DNA of 64,000 nucleotides from positions 2,160,854-2,224,853 of the forward strand of contig NC_034014.1 in the NCBI RefSeq assembly GCF_000346465.2, written 5' to 3'. The notes beneath the pieces are model-generated. The model was not told the DNA's origin. It ran no database searches and saw only the letters and a program-made list of their open reading frames with translations. Source of the DNA: Prunus persica. Taxonomy: Eukaryota > Streptophyta > Magnoliopsida > Rosales > Rosaceae. Of the stretch, positions 21,098 through 31,936 are shown piece by piece. The translations under genes and the position numbers were made by a program. Each line of letters begins with the position of its first letter. Within the stretch, counting starts at the first letter, position 1.

Positions 21098-21293
21098 TCT
21101 CAAGAAATAAGGGATTGGCTGAATATTTTCGTTGTATTGATAAAAGTCTACAGACCTGGTTATATATACATTACAATTCCTATTTCTAAGGCTTAGAAGT
21201 CGTGATCCACTTTAGGTGGGATTTGACCTAGAACAATACAGGAAAGTAAATATATTACAATATTATTTCCTAATACAACAATATCTCGTAATA
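21098..21293 (-). repeat. 3' LTR of the copia element
   Basis: 196 bp, matching 25,962-26,152 except for a few substitutions and a 5-bp insertion near AATACAACAATATCTCG. On the element's strand it begins TATTACGAG and ends CTTGAGA, so it lacks the usual TG...CA ends. Confidence 0.92.
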
Positions 21294-21300
21294 CTCCCCC

Positions 21301-24300
21301 TCAAGTTGGAGAGTGAATATCATGAAGACCCAACTTGTCTCGTAGTGTCACAAATTGATCCTTTCCCAAGGCCTTCGTAGACACATCTGCCAGCTGGAAG
21401 CGTGTAGGTACATATGAAGGACTAATCATTCCGGCTTGCAATTTTTCTCGAACTATGTGACAATCTATTTCAATGTGCTTTGTACGTTCATGAAAAACAG
21501 GATTTGCTGCAATATATAAAGCTGCCTGATTATCACAAAATAATGGCACAGGAACTATCTGTATGACCTTTAAATCTTGTAATATGTAGCGCAACCAAGT
21601 CAGCTCCAAACAAGTATTAGCCATGGCTCGATATTCTGCTTCAGTTGATGATCTAGAAACATTAGTTTGTTTCTTGGATTTCCATGAGATGAGGGCATTT
21701 CCAAGAAAAACACAATATCCTGTAACTGACCTCCTTGTGGCACAACAAACCTCCCCAATCTGAATCACAAAAAGCTTTCAAGGCAAGATTGTTAGAGGCA
21801 GGAAATAACAAACCTTGACCAGGAGTACCCTTGACATATTTGAGGATCCGCAAGGCAGTATCCCAATGAGGTTTTCGTGGTTGATGCATAAATTCACTCA
21901 ATGTTCGAACGGAATAGGCTATGTCAGGCATTGTGACAGTGAGATAAATCAGTCTACCAACCAGTCTTCTGTACTTAGTTGGATCATGCAACAGTGCTCC
22001 ATCTGTGGGAGTTAGTTTCAAATTCTGTTCCATTGGAAAGTTGTCTGGGCGTGCCCCCAGAAGTCCCGAATCTTGCAAAATATCTAGTGCATATTTTTTC
22101 TGAGACATAAAAATACCTTTCTTGGAGTGGGAGAATTCAATGCCCAAAAAATATTTCAAATCTCCGAGATCTTTGATGCGGAAGCGTTTCAGAAGGAATG
22201 TTTGGAGATGTTCCATTTCCTGAAGATCGTTGCCTGTAAGAAGTATGTCGTCAACATAGATAAGTACAGCAGTAAATAAAGTGCCTTGAGCTTTGGTAAA
22301 AAGAGAGTAATCAGCCTTTGATTGTTGATAACCAGCTTTCTGAATGGTGTCTGAAAAGGTGGAGAACCAGTTTTTGGAAGCTTGTTTGAGTCCGTAAAGG
22401 GACTTGTTGAGCCGACATACAGTGTTCTCCCCCTGTCGGCGAAGACCAGGAGGAGGTTCCATGTAAACCACTTCATTCAAATCACCATGAAGAAAGGCAT
22501 TTTGAACGTCCAGTTGATGGATGAACCAGTGGCGGGCAGCAGCAATAGTGAGTAGACAGCGGAGGGTGGTGAGTTTGGCGGTAGGAGAAAAGGTTTCTTG
22601 GTAGTCAATTCCCTCAACCTGAGTGTATCCTTTAGCAACAAGGCGAGCTTTGTAGCGCTCAATGGTGCCATCGGACCTGTATTTGATTTTGTAAACCCAT
22701 TTGCAGCTGATCGGTTTATGACCAAGGGGAAGATGAACCAAACTCCAAGTATGATTGTGCTGCAAAGCCTCTAATTCTGCAGTCATTTCCTGTTGCCAAT
22801 TGGGATCAAGGATAGCTTGAGCATATGATGTAGGTTCGGTGTGACCTGAGATGTTAGCAAGAAAAGCAGAATGTGCAAAAGACAAATGGGAGTAGGAAAG
22901 AAAGTGAGAAAGTGGATGTCGAGTACCTGATGCAGAACAAAGCGCCGAGGTTGAGTGACCGGCTCGGTTGGACAAGTGGTAATCTTTATGCCAAACAGGG
23001 GGTTGCTTAGGACGAAGGGACTGGCGTGGAAGGGGAATAGGAGGAATGGGGTTGGGGGGATGGTTATGCATGAGAGATGATTCAGAAATGGGTGAAAGAG
23101 ATGAGGAAGGATGGCTGGAAGGGGGGACAGGTATGTTGGGACGTGTGAGGGGGGCTGGGAAGACACAGGTCGGATTGGGCTATCAAGATGGGAGGGCTCG
23201 TCAGACGCTGGTCCATGGGATGACGTGATTAGAGGGGTGTCAGGTGTGGATGGCGGGGTGAGACTCAGTTGGGATGGCTCGAGTGGGGGGCCCGGCTCAG
23301 CATGTTGGGTGTGTTGGGTCCAGTGATCAGTGTGATCAAGGCTAGCGTGTGAAAGGTGGGGCGGCACAAAAGTGGAAGTTGTGGGGGTGGAAATGTCAGA
23401 AAAAGGAAAAGTGTGTTCACAAAACTTGACATCACGACTAACGAGAAATTTCTTTGTCTCTAAATTGTAAAGTTTGTAACCTTTCTGACCAGTGGGGTAT
23501 CCAACAAAGACGCAACATTGAGCGCGAGGGTCAAATTTATGAGTAGGGTGGACAACTGTGGCATAACAGAGGCAACCAAAAACTCGCATGTGATCAAATG
23601 ATGGGGGGTGATTGTAGAGTAGTGCAAAAGGGGATTTGGTGGATAATAGTGGGAAGGGTAGACGGTTAATGAGATAGACAGCGGTCAAGACACATTCACC
23701 CTAGAAAGATAGAGGCAAGTGGGATTGGAAACGCAATGCGCGAGCTACAATGAGAATATGGCGATGCTTGCGTTCAACGACTCCATTTTGTTGTGGAGTG
23801 TAAACACAAGTGCGTTGATATTCGATGCCTTGAGTTTGGAAAAAATCTCTCATGGACAAAAATTCAGAACCATTGTCTACCCGAATAGCCTTAACGGTGG
23901 CATGAAATTGAGTATGAGCAAAGGTAACAAAAGATTTGAGAATATTTTGTGTTTCAGATTTATGTGTCATCAAAAAGAGCCATGTGCATCGAGTAAAATC
24001 ATCTACAATGGTAAGAAAGAAACGGGCCCCTGAATGTGTGGGAACTCTGTGTGGACCCCAAATATCACAATGTAACAAATCAAAAGAAGCATGAGTTTTT
24101 ATTGAACTTAAAGGAAACGGAAGTCTAGTTTGCTTGGCCATGGGACAAACACTACAATTGTCATCAAAAGAGAGAGGACTAAAAGGCAAGAATGAAGACA
24201 GTAATTTAAAACGCGAAGGTGACGGGTGTCCAAGGCGCATGTGCCACAAATGGGAGGGATGAGAAACTTGATAAGTGATAGGTGTTTTCTGCAATGGAGA

Positions 24301-24700
24301 CATGTAATAGAGACCACCATGCTGCTTACCTGAGCCAATCATCTTCCCCGTAGCCAAGTCCTGCAAGACACAGAAAGTGGGAAATAGAAGGACACAACAA
24401 TTTAGTAAGGTAGTAATCTTGCTAGCAAACATAAGATTTAAGCGAAAAGAGGGAACACATAAGACATTATCTAAAGTGATATCTGAATTGAACAGGACTG
24501 TCCCAGTGGAAGTGATTTGGACAGAAGACCCAGTGGGTAAATTGACAATTGGTATTTGTGAAGACTTTCTTTGTGTAAAAAGTGTGGGGTCGGACGTGAT
24601 GTGATCAGTAGCTCCGCTGTCCAAAATCCAAGGTTTGGTGAATACAGAATTAATCGAGGCAACGGGAAATTGAGACAAACCTGCGGCATTAGCATAAGCA
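21301..24700 (-). pseudogene. Copia pol: protease, integrase, reverse transcriptase, RNase H (broken)
   Basis: Read right to left. Protease: WILDSGATDHIT near 24,630. GAG-pre-integrase: LWHMRLGHPS near 24,240. Integrase: FDLLHCDIWGPH, VDDFTRCTW, AIRVDNGSEF and TPQQNGVVERKH (24,090-23,800). A TAG at 23,701 replaces the tryptophan expected before GECVLTAVYLINRLP. The reverse transcriptase is long and open: CKWVYKIKYRSDGTIERYKARLVAKGY in pieces, QLDVQNAFLHGDL, and the YVDD catalytic box near 22,250. RNase [12 protein letters not shown] and the final KLGLHDIH near 21,310. Frameshifts near 23,070 and 21,750 separate the modules. It cannot make a full polyprotein. Confidence 0.92.
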
Positions 24701-25005
24701 TGGCTATTACCAGAAGCATTATTCGAATTTATCAGAGAGACAGCATGGGCTAGTTGTTGAAGCTGGTCTGCTGAAAGCCCATGGAGAGGGTTCTGTTGAG
24801 AGGTTGGCGGATGAGACAGTGCGACTGTGGATTGCTGCTGAGCCCCAACTTGGGTTGTGTCTGCTGCGTTGACAGCATGAAAGGATCCTCGCTGACTGCG
24901 GTTGCTCCATGGTTTCTGTTGCTGTGGATTTCCTCTATGTCCTTGGTGGTGCCGATTGTTCTGGGGTCCTGTACTGTTGGAAACCCATGTCCCATTTTTG
25001 AATTT

Positions 25006-25902
25006 TCATCGATCCTCAGTGTAGCCATTCTTATCACAATATGGGCAATAAAACTTTAACGTCCGACATTCTTCAATTGTATGGCCGTTCCTGTCACAGT
25101 GAGCACAGTGTTTGGAATGATTTGAGAAATTGTGAGAGCGGTTCTGTATCGCAGCAGCAATGGAAAAATTTTCTGTGGAACCCGAGGCCATTTGGCGCTG
25201 TGTTTCATCTTGAATGACGAGTGAGTAGGCTTGATGAACATTTGGCAATGGCGTCATCATGAGGATGTTGCTACGAGCACCGTTGTAGGTGTCATTAAGG
25301 CCCATAAGAAACTGCATCATCCGATCTTCTTCTTTTTGTTCATTATGTGCCTTCATCTGGTTAAAGATAAGCAAGGTTTGATATGTCTCTAATTCATCCC
25401 AAAGATCTTTGAGTTTTGTGTAATATTCTGAGACTGGCATGGTGCCTTGTGAGAGAGAGGCGATGGACTTCTGTATCTGATATATTGTTGGTGCATTCTT
25501 TTGTGAGAATTGGTCTTGGAAATCTTGCCACACTTGATGGGCGGTCTTGGCATGAATGACTGATTTGGCTAGATCAGGCTCCACCGAGTGAGCTAACCAT
25601 GATAAAATCATACTGTTGCATTGATTCCAGAGAGCATATTTTGTCGGCTGTTCAATTTCTGAAGGAGGCTTAATGGATCCATTGACAAAGCCAATTTTGT
25701 TCTTGGCTGTGAGAGCATGAATCATGGATTTGCTCCAAGATGGGTAATTGGTGCCGTTCAATTTTATGGGAACGAGCATGAGGCCAGGGTGATCTGAATG
25801 AGAAACAAAGTATGGATGTGATGAATCCATACTGGGATTGGTGTCGCTGGTGCTTGAAGGTTTGGAATTGGTTGTTGGTGATGTCTGCTCTTCACCCGTC
25901 AT
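25006..25902 (-). pseudogene. Copia gag with zinc knuckle
   Basis: 298 codons, starting MTGEEQTSPTTNSKPSS. LNGTNYPSWSKSMIHAL is the conserved entry of plant copia gag. The middle has SIASLSQGTMPVSEYYTKLK and the MQFLMGLNDTYNGARSNIL stretch. Near the end CAHCDRNGHTIEEC is a CX2CX4HX4C zinc knuckle that binds genomic RNA. An in-frame TGA after TEDR at 25,006 separates gag from pol in the same frame. Plant copia elements normally have one continuous frame, so the stop is a lesion. Gag itself is otherwise intact. Confidence 0.9.
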
Positions 25903-25961
25903 GATGGAGGGGTGCTATGGTTTGGGAAAAAAAATCAACGTACCAGGATGCTCTGATACCA

Positions 25962-26152
25962 TCTCAAGAAATAAGGGATTGGCTGAATATTTTTGTTGTA
26001 TTGATAAAAGTCTACAGACCTGGTTATATATACATTACAATTCCTATTTCTAAGACTTAGAAGCCGTAATCCACTTTAGGTGGGATTTGACCTAGAACAA
26101 TACAGGAAAGTAAATATATTACAATATTATTTCCTAATACAATCTCGTAATA
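25962..26152 (-). repeat. 5' LTR of the copia element
   Basis: 191 bp. The primer-binding site lies immediately inside it, and AGAAG immediately outside. Confidence 0.92.
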
Positions 26153-26159
26153 AGAAGGT

Positions 26160-26400
26160 AATGCTTTTATTCATAATCGCATCTAGACATTAACATCTTC
26201 AGCGAGGATGTTAAAAAGCCCTCCACACACCCACTAGAACATCCACTGCTTGCTTCCTTGTGATCATTTTGACGAGGGCCTGTGTCCATTGAGTGCTCGC
26301 CATTTTTAGAAGCGCTCTGCTGATCATCATCTCGTGCTTGTAAATTGAGGGTTCTCTTCCATCAGCTCTAATCAACAAAATAACAAAACTTGACTTGCAA
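26160..26400 (-). pseudogene. Relic of MED15-like exon 1 with acidic repeat
   Basis: CCATTGAGTGCTCGCCATTTTT, CATCATCTCGTGCTTG and GAGGGTTCTCTTCCATCAGCTCTAATCAAC, read on the minus strand, match pieces of exon 1 and its upstream intron in gene E (compare 14,700-14,800). The frame is broken. The KIX helix is missing or unrecognisable. It is therefore an orphan 5' piece of the duplicated gene, lying just outside the copia insertion. Confidence 0.5.
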
Positions 26401-26524
26401 AAACTAAAAAAGCAATCAAAGTTAAGATTTTGAACAGCTTAAACCTTCCTTTTCAATTCAAAATTTTAATTTCAGAAATTTCGAATATGTTCGGCTATGC
26501 TATTTAAATATTCCAAATAGTATA

Positions 26525-26600
26525 GCCAGTATAGCCGCGCGGCTATACTATTAAATATTCGAATATATTTTAAACAATATAGCCGCGCGGCTTATTTTTA
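26525..26600. repeat. Two copies of the TATAGCC-GNNC-GGCTATA palindrome
   Basis: GTATAGCCGCGCGGCTATAC at about 26,530 and a second, right-truncated copy at about 26,575 (ATAGCCGCGCGGCTTA). They are separated by an AT-rich ATTAAATATTCGAATATATT spacer that also recurs around 31.1-31.6 kb. Confidence 0.9.
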
Positions 26601-26649
26601 AATTTTTTTTGGTCTAAAAATAAAATAATGGAGAATGAAAAGGTTTTTT

Positions 26650-26845
26650 ATTTCAATCTTAGGGTTATTACCTTGGGCAGAGATAGTGGGAGATCACAGG
26701 AGACTGGAATTGCAGACTTACAAAGAGATGGAGGAGGGAGACAGAGAGATGTTGAATCTTCTTGTTCAATATTGAACCTTTGGACCGAAAGCAGCCCCAT
26801 TTTTTGTCTCGGTTTTCCATTCTGATTGCTGCAGAGCAGCTTGGC

Positions 26846-26883
<38 letters not shown>

Positions 26884-26960
26884 ATCTTTCATTTGCTCTT
26901 CCATTCCATTCGTTGCTGCATGAAATATTTAGAGAGAGAAGAGAGAAAAGCTCGCAGCTG
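26650..26960 (-). promoter_or_regulatory. Orphan leader region related to 30,955-31,035, with (GA)n
   Basis: TAGGGTTATTACCTTGGGCAGAG followed by AGGAGACTGGA-ATTGCAGA at 26,660-26,715 recurs at 30,955-31,035. Read on the minus strand it contains a splice donor (CCAAG|GTAATAACC) and so looks like the untranslated first exon of the MED15-like family, detached from any coding exons. A GA microsatellite occupies about 26,847-26,880. Confidence 0.45.
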
Positions 26961-27821
26961 GCTGGAGCTTATATCTCTCTATATTATTTATTTTCGTGTT
27001 TATAATTTACACCCAACCCAACTTCCATTTCCTCCAGGAATTATGTCTTCTCTCTAATATATTGATTGACACACCATAATTTGGTAATTACGTTCGCATT
27101 TTCTGCTTCTCTTTTACTTCAAGAAACTAAACATTAAACACATAATTATTAAAAGGAAAATTCTCCAGCAACTAATGCTACAATCCAAATTAAAATTACT
27201 TGGCATGAAGGCTGATGCTATTTGAAAAAGAGTAACCCTGGAAACTAACATATGAAATTAGTAAATAAATAGAGATGAATTTAGGGGGTGTATTCAATTA
27301 GGATTTTAAAAGACTATTTTGGTATTAATAAGTCTTGGAGTATTTAATTAAGACTTTTAAACAATCTAAACAAGTATTGTGGTATTCAATCATATTTTTT
27401 TTTCTAATTGTCTTAATTAAAATACACTTCATTGATTTAATTGACGTGACATATAATATAGACATGCCACATCATGTGTTATAAAAATGTGGGATAAAAA
27501 TGTGGTAAGTGTAGCATTACTCTTAAACAAGTAACAAAAAGTCTTTTGGTATTCAAAAACTGCTAATTTCGAAGGATTTTTTTTAAATATAGAATTTGTG
27601 TGACTTTTTAGTGGGAGGTATAAATACCAAATCCTATCTCAAATCTCACCCTAACCTATTAGACTTTTCACATGAGATTTTTTTTGTCTACTAAAGAAGA
27701 TGAATAGCTCTTCGTGAAGATAAACAGCTCTTCGTGAACAAGGTATTACTTCCTTCTTATATTGTGTATTCTTGCGTTTATTGTCTGTTTATTTGCTATA
27801 TGCCATGTTTGTATATAGTCT

Positions 27822-27960
27822 GTGTATGTGGCCCTTCGTGGGTTTGCTGCTACCTTTTTCATGTTTATATATGATAGCTCCATGGCCCTTCGTGGGTTTG
27901 TCGTTACCTTTTCCATGTTTAAATAATGATAGCTCTATGGCCCTTCCCAACAATTGCTGC
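27822..27960 (+). repeat. Tandem repeat of about 64 bp, 2.2 copies
   Basis: The word TGGCCCTTCGTGGGTTTG...ACCTTTT.CATGTTTA...ATGATAGCTC occurs twice in succession and a third partial copy (CTATGGCCCTTCCCAAC) follows. It lies in the non-coding part of the Harbinger-like fragment. Confidence 0.8.
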
Positions 27961-28547
27961 GACCTATAATTGATGGCGTATATATATACATAAAGCTGGC
28001 GTCTTTGTTTATATGTGAACAGAACAGGATTGGTCAACCCAATCACAATAGAATTGTTTTCGTCTTCAATTATTAATTTGTTTTCGTCTAGATTCCAAGA
28101 GTAGAGTATGAGGACTTGTTAATTGAATGAAACAAAATCTATGCTTTGAATCACCTTAGGATAGCTCTAACTTTTTTTATACATGCAAAACTCAACTTTA
28201 TATAAACAAGAATTGGCAGAGACAATTCGCATCATCCTAGCCTTGACTTCATATCTTTCTCCTACTATTAGCAGCTACGCCATTAATATTTATCAAAGAC
28301 CTGGGACTTGGTATGATACGGATTCTTGTCAAAGACTTGGGACTTGCCATTAATATTTACTAGAGTTAGAAAGAAAATAGAAAATAGGAAACATGAGTGA
28401 AATTTTTTTCTTTTCTTTTCTTGTTTGGTATGATACGTATTTTTGTGAAATAACTAATAAATTTCTTATATTGTTGTAGTAGTAATTTAAATGGGGGATT
28501 CACAACAAGGAAAGGGTAAAGAGAAAGAGAACTAAGAATCTTGGACC

Positions 28548-28865
28548 ATGGACGATACTAATGAGTTGTTGCACCTCTTGGTGGATGCTATTAATAGTGG
28601 ATTGCGTGATGCTAATGGGTTACTTAGCAATCAAATTGTAGAAAGAATGATACTTCCTCTTCTTAATGCGAAAATTAGGTTCCCAAAAACTTATAATCAT
28701 TACTTGAGCCAAATGAAGTGGTTTAAGGAGAAATATAACAAGATGTCTACGCTTATGCGTAACAACTCTGGCTTTAGGTGGGACCCAATTGCAAAGACGT
28801 TCATTACTAGTGATGAAGTATGGAAATGGATATTAGACTATGACTACATAGCAAATGGATATTAG
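28548..28865 (+). CDS. MYB/SANT-like domain protein, truncated (105 aa)
   Basis: MDDTNELLHLLVDAINSGLRDANG begins the ORF. The core FPKTYNHYLSQMKWFKEKYNKMSTLMRNNSGFRWDP and ITSDEVWKWILD matches the plant MYB/SANT-like DNA-binding domain found in PIF/Harbinger accessory proteins and in related host proteins (Myb_DNA-bind_3 type). Such proteins normally continue for another 150-250 residues with ...A.KFRNKGFPHFDQL-like parts. Here a stop follows shortly after the domain. No transposase is recognisable nearby. Probably a remnant. Confidence 0.6.
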   Translation: MDDTNELLHLLVDAINSGLRDANGLLSNQIVERMILPLLNAKIRFPKTYNHYLSQMKWFKEKYNKMSTLMRNNSGFRWDPIAKTFITSDEVWKWILDYDYIANGY

Positions 28866-29299
28866 ACCATGCTTCAGTGGATCATTTGTGCCTTAGGATG
28901 AATCCCAAGTATGAATCTCCATTATTTTCTCAGCTATCAGTTACTCAAGATTTCATCCCCCTCATCCTCCTCTCCTCTGCCTCTCTCATTTTCTCCCTTT
29001 AGAATTTTTATTTTTATTTTTTTATGAAATTCTCCCTAGTGAATTGCCACAGCAGGTATGTTGCCATTTAATTAATGTTCAATTTTAATTACATTTTGTA
29101 TATTTCTTAATTAGTCCCTGCTAAGTGGTTTTTAAATCTTTTGTTGGTACCTTATTTACAGATTTTCTATGAAAGAATCGATGGAGGCTGATATTTGGAG
29201 TGATATAGTCAAAGTTAAAAGGCGGGGATATCAACAACACCTAAGCTTTTTGGCATGGGTGGATTAGGAAAGAAGATGACGTGGTATTTCCAATGGATC

Positions 29300-30060
29300 A
29301 TGTGTCAAATCAGGAAAGACACAAAAGCAAATATCTCGCTGTCGATAATCCATTGATTTTGTGGAAGACATTAAAGGAGAGGTACAATCGCTAGAAGACA
29401 GTGATCCTCCTAGAGCTAGATATGAATGGATACACCTGCGATTCCAAGAATTTAAGTCAGTATATGAATATAATTCTGCAATGCACAGAATTACATCCCT
29501 AATGAAATTATGTGGCAGAATATTGCTGACCATGATATGCTTGAGAAAACATTCAGTACTTTCCATGCCTCAAAATGCGTTCCTGCAGCAGCAATATAGA
29601 TGTAGTGGCTTCACGAAGTACTCGTACTTGGTATCCTGCCTTTTCTTGGCTAAGTAGAAAAATGAGCCTCTGATTTAAAATCATCAAACTCGCCCAACAG
29701 GCTCAGCGCCATTCCAGAAGTGAATGATGCATCTCAAGAAGTGAAAGTAACCTCCTCTTGTGGCAGTACCCACATACGTGAGCAAGGATCCAGGCTTACT
29801 CACTGGCAGCGAAAAAAAAGAAGTCAAGGTGCCCATTCATATGGCTTGGGTTCAAAGAGCAATCTAGCCACAAAGGGGAAAAATACCTCCAATAACAAGG
29901 GGAAAGCCCAGATAAGTCAAGCCCCTAGAAATGTTGAGGGTGCTTGTCACAGGTGTGGAGTAAATGGACATTGAACGCGTGCCTGTCGTACGCCAAAACA
30001 TATGGTGGACCTATATCAGTCTTCATTTAAAGGGAAGAACATGCAAACAAAATATATTGA
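29300..30060 (+). pseudogene. Decayed copia-type gag fragment with zinc knuckle
   Basis: Pieces in order on the plus strand: a LWKTLKERYN-like start near 29,360, YEWIHLRFQEFKSVYEYNSAMHRITS, LQQQYRCSGFTKYSYLVSCLFLAK, then SNLATKGKNTSNN and the knuckle CHRCGVNGH near 29,950, followed by a TGA and RACRTPKHMVDLYQ. Stops and frameshifts break it at several places. No LTR or pol is attached. It is unrelated in detail to the copia gag at 25-26 kb, so it derives from a different, older insertion. Confidence 0.7.
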
Positions 30061-31080
30061 TCATATGATCCAATGGACGTATCTAATCCACCGACCACTT
30101 TAAATCCATTGGATATATCATGTCAGTTAGACCTTACGCATATGAACATTTTTTATTTCATTGTCGAAAAGGGGAATGAAGTCTATTGATCTAAATAGAT
30201 CCCTTGAAGATGCTCTAGCATCTTCAATCAATATGTCAAATTGCCACATAGACATGAAATGACAAAAATTAAAGGTTAAAATTGCTCTAACAGAGTAATC
30301 AAATCATACATGGATTTGAAGACTGAAAGAGATATATCAAAAATAACATACAAAAGAGCTTGATGTCAAATATTATTTTAATATTTTTTTAGTCATGAAC
30401 CCCACTATCATTTGCTTTTAAAAACATAATAAAATAATATGATATTTGGTATTTTAGGTGGAGTTAAATTTGTTCTAAAGTATCAAATCGCCACATAAGC
30501 CATGAAATTTAAATTTAACATTTTGCATTTGACATCTTTCCTAGAAATACTCTAATACGCTAGTTGTTTTGAGCAATCCAATATATTATAATTAAGCACA
30601 TACATTTATGTATTATAGGCAGAGCAAAATTTTATTGCCACCCAAAAAAAAGCAGCACTCATTTCAAAATAATTTCTCCTGAAAATTTTACCCTTCACTA
30701 AATTAAAAAGCAAAAAGCAAAAAATGAAAAACCCAACAATCCCACTCATCTGCAGCCATCAAACCACCATAAGCTCCGTCGCCAAACCACACTCATTCCA
30801 CAGGCGGTGCGCCGCGCGGATGGGGTGGTTCTATTCTATGGGAATTGGTGGTGGATGTCTTGGTGCTTTTAAATTGAAAACAAAGAATCAACCCAGAAAT
30901 CAGGATCACTTGGACTTAATTGGGTTATCAACGAACGAATTGAGCAACTAAATGTAGGGTTATTATTACCTTGGGCAGAGAGTGAGGTGAGTGTCTTGAG
31001 GTTACTGGACTGGACAGACTGGACAGACTGGAGTTGCACAACAGAGTGTGAGGCGATGGCAGCTAGTATAGTATTCGAAT
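30061..31080. other. Spacer without a gene; holds an orphan leader copy
   Basis: AT-rich, with two similar CAAATTGCCACATAGACATGAAAT/CAAATCGCCACATAAGCCATGAAAT stretches (about 30,237 and 30,484) that may be remains of a small element. The plus-strand ORF at 30,724-30,951 has no recognisable domain. 30,955-31,035 repeats the leader seen at 26,660. Confidence 0.4.
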
Positions 31081-31084
31081 ATAT

Positions 31085-31600
31085 TTCAGCGGTATAGCCG
31101 CGCGGCTATACTAGTCAAATATATTTCAAACATATTTCAGCGGTATAGCCGACGACGATGATGACAGCCCTTCTGCAGATGGAGAGCCCTCAATGAGCCC
31201 TCCTGGAGATGGAGAGCCCGCAATGGATACAGACAATTGGAGGAGCCGACTGCAGACAGATTCAAGGCAAAGAATTGTCAACAAGAAGTGTTTTCAAAGG
31301 TATAGCAATTCGAATATGTTTTAAAAACTATTTAAATAGCCGAATTTTAAAAAGTATCGCCGCGCGGCTATACTGTTTAAATAATAGAATACATTTTAGG
31401 AGTATAGCCGCGCGGCTATACTATTTAAATATTCCAATATATTTAAAACGGTATTGCCGCGCGGCTATACGATTAAATATTAGAATATATTTAAAGAGTA
31501 TAAATATTCGAATATAATTTAAAACGTATAGCCGTCCGGCTGTATGATTTAAATATTATAATATATTTAAAGAAGTATAGCCGAGCGGCTATACTATTAA
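31085..31600. repeat. Cluster of six GC-rich palindromes in AT-rich spacer
   Basis: Complete or near-complete copies of TATAGCC-GNNC-GGCTATA at about 31,092, 31,359, 31,400, 31,450, 31,528 and 31,575, plus half sites near 31,141 and 31,330. The spacers are variations of TATTTAAATATTCGAATATATTTTAAA. The inner four bases vary (GCGC, GTCC, GAGC) while the arms are kept. In one copy both arms carry a change that keeps partial pairing. Confidence 0.88.
31151..31288 (+). pseudogene. MED15-like exon 1 fragment captured between palindromes
   Basis: Open on the plus strand: DDDDDSPSADGEPSMSPPGD, then GEPAMDTDNWRSRLQTDSRQRIVNKK. This is the acidic repeat plus the first KIX helix, as in gene E, but in the opposite orientation to every other copy in the window. 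It begins directly after the left arm of a palindrome (GGTATAGCC|GACGAC) and ends at the exon 1 donor position. There is no start codon of its own, and no exon 2 follows. It looks like a gene fragment moved together with, or into, the palindromic repeat. Confidence 0.75.
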
Positions 31601-31891
31601 AATAATCAAGGTTTTTTTTTTCTTTTGTTCTAGTTTTATATCCACCGTATTTGTCTACCAATGCCGGTTGAATTATGAAATTATTGGAATCTATATGCAT
31701 ATGGAAGCACTTAGGCGAAAAGTATTAGCATGATGGCGACTTGCACTGTGATCTTTGTCTTTGAGACTGCCGATGCCAAGGGGAGAGACTGATTGATGTT
31801 GTTGAACTGATCTATCTAAACCCTGTTCCTGAAAACCCATTAGCACAGAAAACACCCGCGAACCCAGAAGAAGAATATTCAAAGCCACAGG

Positions 31892-31936
<45 letters not shown>

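Larger units (their letters stand above)
21098..26152 (-). mobile_element. Ty1/copia LTR retrotransposon, complete but inactive, 5,055 bp
   Basis: Two LTRs (21098-21293 and 25962-26152), a perfect 5-bp target duplication AGAAG (21093-21097 and 26153-26157), a primer-binding site TGGTATCAGAGC on the minus strand (25,950-25,961) and a purine tract (GGGGGAG, 21,294-21,300) next to the 3' LTR. The order gag, protease, integrase, reverse transcriptase, RNase H identifies Ty1/copia. Gag and pol share one frame in the first half but are broken by in-frame stops near 25,006 and 23,701 and by frameshifts near 23,070 and 21,750. The LTRs differ by a few substitutions and a small indel, so the insertion is not brand new. 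It lies 60 bp from the MULE. Confidence 0.95.
27284..28870 (+). mobile_element. Truncated PIF/Harbinger-like element: one terminal end plus MYB/SANT-like ORF
   Basis: GGGGGTGTATTCAATTAGGATTTTAAAAGAC-type sequence starting at 27,284 and preceded by TTA (27,281-27,283) is the usual end of plant PIF/Harbinger elements, which duplicate TTA/TAA. No matching inverted end is seen downstream, so the element is truncated or interrupted. The MYB/SANT-like ORF at 28,548 would be its accessory DNA-binding gene. The association rests on the known structure of this superfamily and on proximity. Confidence 0.5.

Noticed and set aside
22783..23338. Plus-strand ORFs opposite the copia pol (for example 23,046-23,326)
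   Set aside because: They are antisense shadows of the polyprotein linker region and are low in complexity.
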